NCBI RefSeq assembly: GCF_024713975.1
Contig: NC_091100.1
Coordinates: 15,074,001 to 15,138,000, forward strand
Direction of reading: 5' to 3'
DNA from: Paralichthys olivaceus
Lineage: Eukaryota > Chordata > Actinopteri > Pleuronectiformes > Paralichthyidae
DNA: 64,000 nt
The notes beneath the pieces were generated by a model that was given only the letters and a program-made list of their open reading frames with translations, was not told the origin of the DNA and did no database searches. Positions 1 to 10,750 of the stretch are shown here, in pieces. Made by a program: the position numbers and the translations under genes. The first letter of the stretch is position 1; each line of letters begins with the position of its first letter.

Positions 1-3000
1 AATGTCCCAGATGATGCAGGAGCCATCAGTGCTGGTAGTGACACACTCTCTGTCGTTGCTCTTGATTTGGATACAAGTCACAGGGCCTCTGTGCACTTTC
101 ATGGTCTCCAGTAGTCGATGGCCTTGTGTCTGTAGCTCCCACACACGCACCTACAATAGGCGAACCCATTAAGCCTCACAGGATATGCTTTTGTACATCA
201 GATATTATTCATATTAAAATGCTCTTTCTTTCAGGGATTTGTAATGCAATGACATAGTACAACTATATGCGGTCTTTCTTTTTTAAATCTGTCTGAATGC
301 AGTCTTAATGTATTTAAATGACATGTTAAAGGTCCAGTGTGTAAGATTTAGGTGAAAGGGAACTATTGGCAGAAATTTAATGTAGAATAATCCTCATGAT
401 GTTTTCACTAGTTTGTTTCATCTAAATTGTATGAATTGTAGTTTTCTTAACCCCAGAAAAGACCCTTTATATTCAAATACTGCAACATGCAATTTCAACA
501 CTAGATATCACAAAATATACACACTCTACCTTTAACAGATCTGTACCACAGAATTACAATGTATTAAAGCGAAGCAACCCCATGCAACATTTTTAATTCT
601 CTTAAAATAGCAGCTTTAAATTGAGTTTGAAGGGACACTGAGTTATGATAGGAAGAATGGAGCCACTTTCATTCCCGCTCCTCACCCTGAACACCTGTTC
701 TTGCTCTGTGTAACTTTGGTGAGCGAGTGCAATCTCCTGTGAGAAGTGTGAAACTGACTGATAACAAATCAGACCCAAGAAGTTCAGCAGTAATGCTAAA
801 CTTAGAAATCATTAAAAACCAAGAATTATCTCCAATGGCTCATGGGGTTGCTATGGCTGTGGCGGAGGGGTAGAGTGGTGATCCTCCAACCAGAAGGTAG
901 GCGATTCAATCCTTATTCTTCTTAATCTGCACGCCGAACACCTTGGGTAAGATAATGAACCCGAAATGGCCCCTCATAGATGTTGAATGCACTAATGTAA
1001 ATCGCTGACCTGTCCGTCTCCCCCTCCACTGACGATCCTCTTGCAGTCCTTGGTGCCAGCGATGGCTGTCACCCCCTTTTTGTGAGCATTGTTAATGATG
1101 CGCATCAGCCGACCGCTTGCTGGCCCAAACACACGAATCTCACCATCGTTCCATGCTGGAAAATAAAGATTCAGTTCAAAGCGGTCTGCCATCAAAAAGA
1201 AGAAGTTTGATGTCAGTAGGTAAATTAGTATAATATTATCAGAAGTGTTGCTGGTTCATGCCCACCAGTCATAAACATAAACAAGGCTGAACTACAGAGC
1301 CTTGGAGCAATAAGCTCCAATGTGTTGTTTAAAGATATCTCTCCCTGATTCTCACCACTAATGATGCTTTTTCCATCAGCCATGACGTCCAGAGCATTGC
1401 AGGTCATGTTGGGTACAGTTATGCGCAGCTGCTCTTTAGGCTTGTCAATGTGCCACACCCTGATGTCCTGCTCAGAGCAGGTTGCAAATAATTCAGAAGT
1501 TCCACTGGCAAAAAAAGAAAAAAAGACAGAGATGAATAATAGTTAAGTGAATGCAGAATTCACATGTCATATGAGGCATTCATATGTCACCCTCTAGTGG
1601 GAACAATGCGGTACTGAAGTTATGCAGAGAAATGTAAAGTTTAAAACACAAAAGTTTTTTTCCAAAGAAAGAGATACGAGGTTTAGGAATCATCACTATT
1701 TGTTCATATAATATTAGGAAAGTGTTAGTTTTGTTGTTCTACAGAATATCACAGGGGAAACTATTTCCTTTGTGCATATTGTTTACCAAGGGGGAGGATT
1801 TGTGACTGGTAGTCATATATTCAGCCAAGGGACAAAGATTACAATACAATATGCTGACTGACCATGCCAATGGAAACTTATACTATACAACACATCTGAA
1901 ATGGAAGCTATTTGAGATTTCTTTGTTGGAGGTTGTGTAGACATTTTGTAAGAGGCTTTTATGATTACAATTGAATATAATATGAACAAGACTGAATTCA
2001 AACAGGTCATGATGTTCACCTAATTCTTGTAAACCTCAATGGCAAAAAAGATTCTGTACATTTTTAAAGCTGAAACAATGCCGGTAGACTTTGACTCTTC
2101 CTCTCTTCCTCTCTGTATACTACTTACAAAGGGATGGCTACGTCCTTGACTGTACTGGTGTGGCAGCTGGACATGAGTTCAGCTTTGAAGTCCACGTCCC
2201 TGATGCAGTGAATCTGACAAGCCTCTGTCCCAACATAGAACTGGTTGCCTTCTCCTCTTAAAGCAATGGAGGTCACCCCCTTTTCCAGCTTAGCTTTCCT
2301 AATGTGGGAAAAGAGATAAGAATGAAGCAAAGTTAAACAGTTAACATTACATCGGCATTCTGTCCAGAGGACTTCAATTGTGTGGGTGTGTGTGTGTGTG
2401 CATATATACATGATATGATACAGTTGTTGGACTCACTTGAGAATTTTTAAGTTAGTACTGGAACACAGAGTGATGGTACCACATCCAGATCCTAGAAGTA
2501 GGTCCCCAGACTTCAGTATTTTCAGGGCACTGACACCCTGCACAGAAAAGACTTTAAATGATGTATTATGTACACAAACAATGTATCACTTCTCAAATTA
2601 CTGTGATGTATAACCTAAAAGCTACCATACTTATTACTAATAAATAAAAGAATAAAAGGAACATACACACAAATGGAGAAATTACAGCTGCTGATGAAAT
2701 GAAATTCGTAACTTCAACCATTGCATACATTTTCCAAGGAATGTTCAATCAGGAATACGGTTCAATCCGCATGAGATACAAAGCAGGACACTTGACAGTG
2801 CAAGTGAGCAACAGCTGAACTGACCCATGTTGCGCCTCATGAGGCTGACTTACCAGGCTGTATTTTAGTTTAGCGGGACCACACTCACGCAGGCGTCCCG
2901 TATTCAGGTTGATTTTCATTATGTCTCCACTGGTAGTGCCACAGAAAATTAACTGATCGTCCTCTGTGATCTGTGTAATATACAAACAAGTCAACCTATG

Positions 3001-5164
3001 CTATCTTAATATCACATCTAGTGTATAAGTTTTTTATGTCATAAAAGAACCACAGTGTAATATCACATTCTGTGGTGTGAATGTGTGCATTCATTATTGG
3101 CTGTATATTTTTCACCAAATGTGACTACAACATTTGTATCAGCAGTCAAACTGACAAAAGCTATCTAGCAAAACTCATAAACCTCAAATTGATAGAACTA
3201 GTTTAATAAGCTGGATAAACAACATGATGTGAATGAAAAACTCTCCCTGCCTTGTACCTCTATACACTTCACAATCCTCTTGAGCTTTCCTGTCTGACAC
3301 TCAGTGGGCCTGATCACCCGGTAGGAAAGGTCCAGCTCCCAGACTCGCAGTGTTCCGCTGCCCCCCACCAAAGAAAAAAGATATTTGAAATTGTTGCAGA
3401 TAAAAATATGAAAGCCAGATTAAAAGGGAATTTTAATTCCATTCACTGACCTCCCAGCAGAAACGAAGATGTTGTCGTTGGTATTCGAGTACTGCAGAGT
3501 GAAGCATTGACCACTAGCTGAAGCTGGGCTTCCACAAATGGCCTGCTTGGTCTCAATATTCCATACGATTATGCTGAAACACACAGAAAACACACATCAC
3601 ACACTCAACAAGATTGAGAATTTGTCTATTTAGTTAGACCAAACATGATGTTTACCGGCCACCATCCTCACTCCCGAGGGACACAAGGTACTTGTCGCTC
3701 GGAGAGAAGGCCAGTGCCTCTATCCTCGTCTTGTGGAGGGTCAGCTCGGCATGGATTGTTCGCTGTGTATAGTCCCAGATAATAACTGTAGCCTGGGAAA
3801 ATATGTGAATAATTATTCTACATGTTCCAAGTGATACATTTGTTTTTCCATCCTTAACTTTGAATGGATCCAATCCCACATTGTGTTGATGCAAACAAGA
3901 ATGACTCTTTCCTTATGTACCACACATCAAATAGGATAAATTAAACAAGTAATCGATGATAATGGGAATTTAGTGGGTTATCCTTATCCATTCTAGAAAC
4001 TTTTCCATTATGGAGAATGAATCTTCACTGCTGCTACCTCAAAGCCGACGTGGTTGACCTGTCCAGAGGCAATATACGATCCACTGTTGGACACTGAAAT
4101 ACAGGATATGTTGTTCTTGTGTCCATGGAGGAACTCCTGCTTGCCATCTGTGATACTCTTCAGAATGACCGCGGATCCCAGAGGATAGATGAGGTGCTCT
4201 CTGTCAGGGTGTACATTCAAGCCAGAAAACACGTGTCCTGATAAAATGAAAGGGTGAAATGTTTTAATACAGAAACTGACAACAAAATAAACTGCTTGCG
4301 TCCATCATTGGTGATACTGTTCTTTGTATCTTTTGAATTACTCTGTCAAAGGGACCCGGTTCAAACACCATTAGCAAATTCTAACAACGGGGATGCATGA
4401 CAGCTGAAGCACAAGCAACAAAGTGGAAGATCAGCTAACAGGACTGTGGCTCAGAACTCTTGGAGACGATCTCCATGGAGGGAGCAGCATCTAATCTTAC
4501 ATTATAATGAGGAACAACTGTAGAGGGTCACAACTGATATTGTTTGTTAAATATCTATTTACCCCAAGATCCTGAGTCATACCCCCGAAATAACATGGAC
4601 GACCAGTCTTCTCATATTTATGTATTGTTTAGACTGCTTGAAATGGACTTTAGATTATCTATTCTCTAAGATATTCCCCTAATTCATGTTTATGTATGCA
4701 TGTATTTATTCATTCATTCAAACCTTGTATTTGCATTGGTATGTAGGTAAAATGCAAAAGATGCTTTTCCTGTTCTTTCTTTCTTCTCTCATTCTGTACT
4801 TTTATTTATTAGAAAAACCATAACATTTCAAATAACAATTATTAACTGATTGTGATAATAAAAGAGGGTAGAAGGGTCTTTCTGCATTCATAGTTAGCAA
4901 GGCTGTTTTATTCTCACTTCTCCTTAAATGATCATTTGTTCATAACGTATCTGTAACTTTTATAAAACACAACCAAGCCTATTACAAACCTCAGCAGCAA
5001 TAAACACAACAATCAAAAACAAATTCCCAAGTGTTTCATGATCACGCATTAGCATTAGCTTAGCATCAACAAGAAGCCGTCTGAAGTTAGTTAGGAAACT
5101 TACCGTTGAAGCCAATAACCGCCTCCAGTTCTAGTTGAGTGACTCCTTGTTCTTCATCAGCCAT
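1..5164 (-). CDS. cfap52: Cilia- and flagella-associated protein 52 (WDR16), 3' end outside window
   Basis: WD40-repeat protein of motile cilia; in family members it is an axonemal microtubule-associated component. Eleven exons join in frame with GT/AG borders: 5104-5164 (ATG at 5164), 4038-4237, 3656-3792, 3451-3573, 3258-3357, 2854-2970, 2437-2537, 2128-2298, 1356-1504, 1010-1155 and 1-150 (cut by the window edge). They encode about 485 of the roughly 620 residues usual for the family. The protein begins MADEEQGVTQLELEAVIGFN and shows family signatures: HLIYPLGSAV, IASGQV, KIEALAFSP-like RIEALAFSPSDKYLVSLG, TEDDQLIFCGTTSGDI, LRITVPNMTCNALD, SGGGDGQVRVWEL. I identified it from remembered similarity to human CFAP52, nearly colinear throughout. 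The C-terminal WD repeats lie beyond base 1. It is head to head with stx8, as in mammals, but two other genes lie between. An RFX X-box lies upstream. Confidence 0.97.
326..535. repeat. Short TIR element (MITE-like), copy 1, in cfap52 intron 10
   Basis: The element starts TTAAAGGTCCAGTGTGTA and ends in the imperfect reverse complement TACACACTCTACCTTTAA, giving a 210-bp unit with terminal inverted repeats. Its interior is nearly the same as 5736-5880. I recognise the family as a common percomorph repeat but cannot name its superfamily from sequence alone. It lies between cfap52 exons 11 and 10. Confidence 0.8.
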
Positions 5165-5304
5165 GGCCGAAAAACTCAATCTACTCTCTCTGCCTCCCGC
5201 TGGGTGTGAAGATACTTTGGGACGCTACTTCATCAGTAGATGTACTTTAATCCAGCGAAGTGAAAGCTGCCGTCAACAGCTCTGATGGCTTCACCACAGC
5301 AAAC

Positions 5305-5317
5305 GTTACCTAGCAAC
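5305..5317 (-). promoter_or_regulatory. RFX X-box in cfap52 promoter
   Basis: GTTACC-T-AGCAAC fits the X-box consensus GTNRCC(0-3 N)RGYAAC at every position. It is 141 bp upstream of the cfap52 start codon, within the distance usual for ciliary genes. RFX factors bind this motif to drive ciliary genes, so regulation of cfap52 by RFX is a direct expectation. Binding itself is not shown by the sequence. Confidence 0.85.
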
Positions 5318-5324
5318 AGTCGGG

Positions 5325-5345
5325 GTCTTTATATACAGTCTATGG
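5325..5345. repeat. Remnant of a terminal-inverted-repeat element end
   Basis: This 21-base stretch, containing TTTATATACAGTCTATGG, matches the right end of the element at 50230-50530 at 19 of 21 positions. It begins 8 bp from the X-box. No clear interior of the element is visible on either side, so it may be a solo end or a heavily decayed copy. Confidence 0.6.
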
Positions 5346-5735
5346 GCCACGGGCCGCTGAAGCTACTTCGCTGCCTTCACGCGCACTCGGAAATTCCTAA
5401 TATCAATAATTGTGCACCTAAAAACTGGTAAAATTAAAATAAATTTCTTTAAAAAATCAATCAACACTTTCTAAGACATTGATTCTGTGAGTTTCTGCTA
5501 CTTATGCAGGCTGCTGTGCTACTTTATTTGTGAGCTGACAATGCACTAAGAACCCCTAACCTACCTGGAAGATGTCTTTTAGTAAGTTGGTAAAGTTGAG
5601 GGACACAATAAAACATCATTTAAAATATAGTTATACAAGATATTGTATATATTTTCTATATGAAATAATGTTCCAGGTAGATTTTTGTAGCTCGAAGTTG
5701 ATTTCTTAATCGAAATTACATTTGTGCACATTACT

Positions 5736-5990
5736 TTAAAGGTCCATTGTGTAGGATTTAGGTGAAAGGGAACTATTGTCAGAAATTGAATGTAGAATAA
5801 TTCTCATGTTTTCACTAGTTCATTTCATCTAAATTGTATGAAGTTTTCTTTACCCCAGAAAAGGCCCTTTATATTTAAATACTTTATATTTACATCGAGG
5901 GGACCCTCTCCACGGAGGCCGCCGTGTTTCTTACATTAGTCCAGACTGGACAAATTTAACACTTATTGAGTTTTTATGACAATTAAAAGC
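5736..5990. repeat. Short TIR element (MITE-like), copy 2, upstream of cfap52
   Basis: About 140 bp align closely with the copy at 326-535, starting at TTAAAGGTCCATTGTGTAGG. The copy continues into a segment (GAGGGGACCCTCTCCACGG and following) absent from copy 1. This suggests that copy 1 is an internal-deletion form. The right end is not clear, so the end coordinate is approximate. Confidence 0.75.
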
Positions 5991-6164
5991 TACCACAGGT
6001 ACCACAGATTACAATGAAGCGATCTACAATACAATGTATCTGTAGGTAGTGAGCTAGTCTGCATTGGGCAGCTGTGGATCAGTCGTCCTTTATGCCGAAG
6101 TTTCATTGGGCATGAAACTGAGCCCTTCCCATGGAGGAAGATTTGCACATAGTTGCACTGTATG

Positions 6165-6245
6165 AATGGTGACTGGTACTGTAAAGCCCTTTGAAGGGTC
6201 ATCAAGACTAGATAAGCGCTATACAAATACAGATCATTTACAATT
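6165..6245 (+). repeat. Dispersed repeat tail
   Basis: The stretch TGTAAAGCCCTTTGAAGGG followed by GATAAGCGCTATACAAATAC is a motif I know from the 3' ends of widespread teleost retroelements. It lies in the cfap52-zinc finger intergenic region, which otherwise holds no gene that I can support. The 129-codon frame over it is not coding-like. Confidence 0.6.
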
Positions 6246-6619
6246 ACAAAGAACAGCCCATGATATATGCAACACACTTGCATATCTAATAGAAAAATCT
6301 AATAAAATGAGAAAGACAAAGTTTGATATTCATTTTAATTACACACAACTCGCACCGGAGGAAAACAGCTGCTGCACAGAACAGATCAAACTGATTGTTC
6401 ACTGTCTCAGTGAAGCTGTTGCGCTTCAGGCCACAGGTCTATATGCAATCTCATTGGTAGGTGTTTCCTATTACCTGCATAGAGAACAGTGTACCAACAC
6501 CTTTCTGCTCTGTCAGTACAGCATTAACCATTCTGCACAAACTGAATCAAAATAATAGTAGTAATAATAATAATAATGTTAATTTCATACATGAGTATAA
6601 AATTTGCTAATTTTTGGCA

Positions 6620-6633
6620 TTTATTTGTTTATT
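6620..6633 (-). terminator. Candidate polyadenylation signals of the zinc-finger gene
   Basis: Read on the minus strand, two AATAAA hexamers (plus-strand TTTATT at 6620-6625 and 6628-6633) lie about 340 bp downstream of the zinc-finger stop codon. They would give a short 3' UTR of ordinary size. Confidence 0.5.
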
Positions 6634-6796
6634 CTGGGAAGATGGCTCAGAAATAAAAAATATTGAAACATGATAGTGTATGAGATTTCATCCATGCTAT
6701 TTTAAGACAAATAAACATTTGTCATGAGAGGAAGAAGTGAACAGAACATCCACCTGATCTGTGTTCATCCAGGATTAGGGAACCCTTACTCTAGGT

Positions 6797-6835
6797 CAGT
6801 GGTTCTCAAACTTTTTCTGACACGCCCCCCTTTGG
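6797..6835. mobile_element. hAT-type transposon end fragment
   Basis: CAGTGGTTCTCAAACTTTTT is the typical terminal sequence of many hAT (Charlie-like) elements in vertebrates. The matching opposite end was not found nearby, so this is a fragment. It lies between the zinc-finger stop codon and its candidate poly(A) signals, hence probably within its 3' UTR. Confidence 0.55.
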
Positions 6836-6967
6836 AGGAATAAGAATCTCATGCTAAGGATTTCCGTGAGCAGCAAAGTGAATCATGTAAAAAATGTAAA
6901 ATTTGTTCTCAATACACCGCAAATTGGCGGTTTGCTAACAAAATGTTCTCTCCATTAATATTCTTTT

Positions 6968-8211
6968 TCAACTACTGGGATTCTCAGAAGCTCCTTCTAA
7001 ACTTAATGTGTCTTTGGACGTTTCCAAAGACATCTGTCCATGCATGTGTGTCCTCTGGTGTCTGCTTAGAGAATGGCTCCATGAAAACTTGCGACCACAG
7101 GTGAGGCAGAGATAGGGTCTTTCTCCTGTGTGTGTCCGCTGATGTTTTATCAGAGACTTGTATCGTGTGAATGTTGCCCCACATTCATTGCAAATATACT
7201 TCTCTGATTTAATGTGAACATTTTGTTCATGCTCTTTCATGTTGCCCAGCTGTGAGAAGCCTTTTCCACACACAGGGCAAAGATGTGGTTTCTCTCCCGA
7301 GTGGGTCAACCCATGAATATTCAAATCCTGACGAGAGTAAAATCCTTTCCCACAGATAATACATTTGTATGGTCTTTCCCCTGTGTGCCTCCTCATGTGT
7401 CTTTTAAGCCCTTCTGAACGGGAGAAGCAACTTTCACACAAACTGCATCTGAAAGGTTTCTCCCCAGAGTGGGAGCGAAAGTGCCGACGGACCTCTGAGG
7501 CCTTGAAGAAACGCATCCCACAGTCCGGGCAGCAGTGAGGTTTTTCCGGTTGCTCCTCATGTGTCTTTTCATGTGCTTTGCAGTGACCTAACTCAGAGAA
7601 TCCTTTCCCACAGATGGAGCAGGTGAAAGGCTTCTCCCCAGTGTGCATTCGCTTGTGACGGATAAGTTTGTTCAGCTTACTGAACGTCTTCATGCAGTAT
7701 GAACACTGATGAGGCACTTTTGGTTTCTTTGAGTGTGTGCGCTTATGCCTCTCTAGCCTTGAAGGCCTGTTGAAAATTTTTCCACAGTCTGGGCAGGGAT
7801 GTTTGTTAGTCCTATTGTGGCAATTCTGGTGTCGGATCAGCTTCTCTTCTTGAGTGAAACTCTTGTCACAATGCTGACACTGATAAAGAGTCTTAGGCTT
7901 CCTTGTGTGCACATGTTTGTGCCTTTCTAGCTTTGATGGTCTGTCAAATACCTTCCCACAGGTGGAGCAAGGGTAACACTTGTCTTTAGTGCTGCTCGCT
8001 AGCAGTTTAGAGTCCTCTGTGTCAGTGGAATCTGACTCTGAGATTTCCTTCACGTTGATCTCTCCGGGACCTGATGGACAATCACACAAAAAGCCTCTTA
8101 ATACCTTACTCATTGAACTGATTGAACAGTCGGAGAAGAAGCAACACTTACTTTCCTCTGAAGATTCTGTTTTTGTGTCAGAAGTGGTGTCTGGGCCCAT
8201 GACTCCAGCCT
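6968..8211 (-). CDS. C2H2 zinc-finger protein, terminal coding exon
   Basis: An open frame of 410 residues from ATG at 8200 to the stop at 6968. An acidic, Ser-rich N-terminal region (residues 1-75) precedes 11 tandem C2H2 fingers (about 76-385), joined by TGEKP-type linkers in the second half and by longer KKPKVP or EQPEKP linkers in the first half. Residues 386-410 form a short tail. Such proteins bind DNA in the nucleus; the target and gene name cannot be read from the sequence. A splice acceptor (tatag) just before base 8211 would add A-G-V ahead of this Met, so the exon may continue a reading frame from upstream exons that I could not place. No KRAB or SCAN domain is visible. A GC/CCAAT promoter lies near 9576-9653. 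Plasmid-like array expansion is not evident: finger sequences are diverged, indicating an old gene. Confidence 0.88.
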
Positions 8212-8216
8212 ATATA

Positions 8217-8246
8217 TTATACACAAAAACACACTGGACCTTTAAC
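8217..8246. repeat. Fragment of the short TIR element family
   Basis: ACACACTGGACCTTTAA is the exact reverse complement of the start of the copy at 326-535. Only this end remains, immediately upstream of the likely splice acceptor of the zinc-finger exon. Confidence 0.55.
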
Positions 8247-9560
8247 ATCAGCCATTATATTAGCCTAGTAAATGTATTTGTTTAGTTGGCATGCAAACAA
8301 TAATATATAAAATATATAAACAAAATATTGAAATAAAGAGACGAAGGTGAAATTTTAACAAGAACCCTTAAAGTTTGTTTTTCTCTGGAAGGTTTTACTA
8401 TTGATTCAAAACAATGATTTTTATCATTCACACTGTGATGCCTTTAGAATATTATATTTCTGTTTCCCTCTGTTAGTACTGGCTAACAACCACAAAAATT
8501 GGGTTGGATAATGAGGGCACCACAGCACAACTGCTATGCTGCTACAATACTACATTTGCTGCTATTCCTAATGCTATTTTACACATCCTATGCATGAAGA
8601 TTACTTACCATGAAGTATTTGGGACTCATCAATCCATTTTTGCACTATTCCAGTTGCACTACTTACATTCTATCTCCCCTGTGTCTTTTAACGGCTTACT
8701 ATGTTGTGTACTTATGTCTTAATATAATGCTCACTTGTATTTTTGTCTTCTTTTATGTTTACACTGAGGATTAGAGAGAAATAGTAGAACCCTGTTCTGT
8801 TCTGCACATATGGCAGAACTGACACTAAAGTTGACTTGAGCTGTCTCCTCATGAGCCAGTCCTCTGTGGAAGTCCTCTGTCCTATTTATATTTAGATAAA
8901 CCAAAGCATGCCCTGTTAGTGGTATCAATGACAAATTAAAGGTAAAACCCACTGTGGGAGGATTTTTATTCCAATTAATTCTCAAATCTCACTTTACTAC
9001 TTCAACTTTTGACTTTTAATGTACATCAGACGTGTCATCTATCCATGATATAATGCTAAACTATAAAATGTAATAGATTAAGGATTTATGACATGGTGTT
9101 GTGGGGAATAGAATCGCATGGTAGTCAGATCTGGTTCAGAGAAGATCATGTAAACATGATGTCACGCCTGAACATTAGCAGTGCAGCTTGTGTGTTGACA
9201 ACAGATTTGAGCATGAGCCCACCTCGTGGTTAACATTAGCTGGCGTATCGCTGCAGAGGCTTTTAAACGGAGGGTCGGTGAGTGTGTATGTGGGACACAC
9301 ACATGCACACAAACAGACCTGAGCAACATTAGCTGACGAAGCTAACGTTGTCGCGCTAGCTAAATAACCAGTAAAGAAAATGAACAGGGCATACGAGTGA
9401 GACTCCCACCTCTCTAACAATCCGTACAAGCACCGGCTGGCACAAACCTTCTCCCGCAGCGGCTCTGTCCTGCTTAAGGTTAAATCAAGAGAATAGCAGC
9501 AGCTCGCTACAGCGTGAACTGCGTTATGTTCTCTCCCATCCTGGTGGGCGGACACCCGAC
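8247..9560. other. Zinc-finger gene intron(s) and 5' region, exons not resolved
   Basis: No protein-coding exon is convincing here. A possible donor (minus strand CTTCATG followed by GTAAGT, near 8607) could mark a 5' exon, and several GTGGG-type donors occur near 9220 and 9410. None is supported by a known protein match. Short minus-strand frames over 9175-9555 probably fall in the 5' UTR. Confidence 0.4.
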
Positions 9561-9575
9561 CGGACTCTGCCTCTG

Positions 9576-9653
9576 ATTGGTGGACGCTGACATTCTTGCC
9601 GGAATCACTTTGATGAATAAATCTAAACCAATCTGTGTCAGGGTAGGGGCGGG
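9576..9653 (-). promoter_or_regulatory. Candidate promoter of the zinc-finger gene
   Basis: On the minus strand a CCAAT box (plus-strand ATTGG at 9576-9580) lies downstream of a GC box (GGGGCGGG at 9646-9653). Local CpG content is higher than in flanking DNA to the left. The arrangement suggests a TATA-less start near 9480-9550, reading toward the zinc-finger exon. Confidence 0.45.
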
Positions 9654-9765
9654 TCTTCCTATAAAGTTGTTATTTAATTACATTTGTCATATCCTCTTCA
9701 TGCACCACGTCCCTGCTTTGTGTTGTGTTATTAAATTGTGTTAAGAATCCTTTAGATCTAGATCC

Positions 9766-9771
9766 TTTATT
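9766..9771 (-). terminator. Possible polyadenylation signal of the TBC/TLDc gene
   Basis: Minus-strand AATAAA about 980 bp downstream of the stop codon at 10751. The DNA between (9772-10750) has no gene of its own that I can support and is best read as 3' UTR. If used, this transcript would end within about 120 bp of the zinc-finger promoter. Confidence 0.35.
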
Positions 9772-10750
9772 TAAACAATAATAGGTGAGGTGAAACTGAC
9801 CACAGATCCAGTGGATACTTCCAAACCATTCACTGATTCACAGAGGAATGCAGCCTTACTGGTATTTTCCTGTTTTGTAATCTTTGTTGGTTTTGAGTCT
9901 GATGCCCAACCCAAACACAAGAGCTCACTTTCAACAGCATTAAAACGCAGTATAGGTTTTAATACGGTATATTGCAAATACATGCAAAAATTTGAGTCCA
10001 TCAAACATTAAAAATATAATGTTTCAAAGTAAGTAACATAGCCTTATAAGTTGTTAGATGATGCATAAGATGACAACTAATCAAAAGGCGCATTCAGTTC
10101 TGTATCAAATGCTGATAAACTACAAAACAATTACAAATAAGACACAAACGTAAACACATACATCCAGAAAGGGTGCAGTGTATCCATCAATACCAAGAAT
10201 CAATAGACTAAATTGGAGGAAAATCCAGATAGAGTAAAACATGTTCTACTGCCGCAATGTGTGCTTACAGGTTCTGGTCAGCACAGATGTTTAAATGTGA
10301 CTTTTTGTATAATATGAATGAATCTGAAATGGCTAATATTAGCTGTGCTCATACAGCACATTCTCACTAATACTCAGAATTTCATCACTGCAAATCACAT
10401 TTTACAACATCCTTGTTTTCATTTCATGTTTCATCCTTCCATCTCTGAGGGGGTTTGTTTTTGTGCAGTTTCCTTCACTCCTTACACTTTATACATCCTT
10501 GAAACATTGTGTATGCAAACTTGTAAAGCTCAGTTGTATACAAATGAACTTGACCTGCGTACATCAAGTCAAGTAAAATCTCCCTCCATTGCCTCTCAAT
10601 ATGTGCAGAAATGTGCATTTCTCAAAATAAATAAAGACAATTACATAAAAAAAATCCAGTCCAATGAAACAGCATCAAGAAAAACTGGTTCAGCTTTGAG
10701 ATGCAAGAATTACACAGTTACTACTGTGTATCTCTCTCTCTTTTTTTTCT

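Noticed and set aside
6984..7184. Second minus-strand frame within the zinc-finger exon
   Set aside because: Shifted shadow of the zinc-finger coding sequence, without C2H2 spacing of its own.
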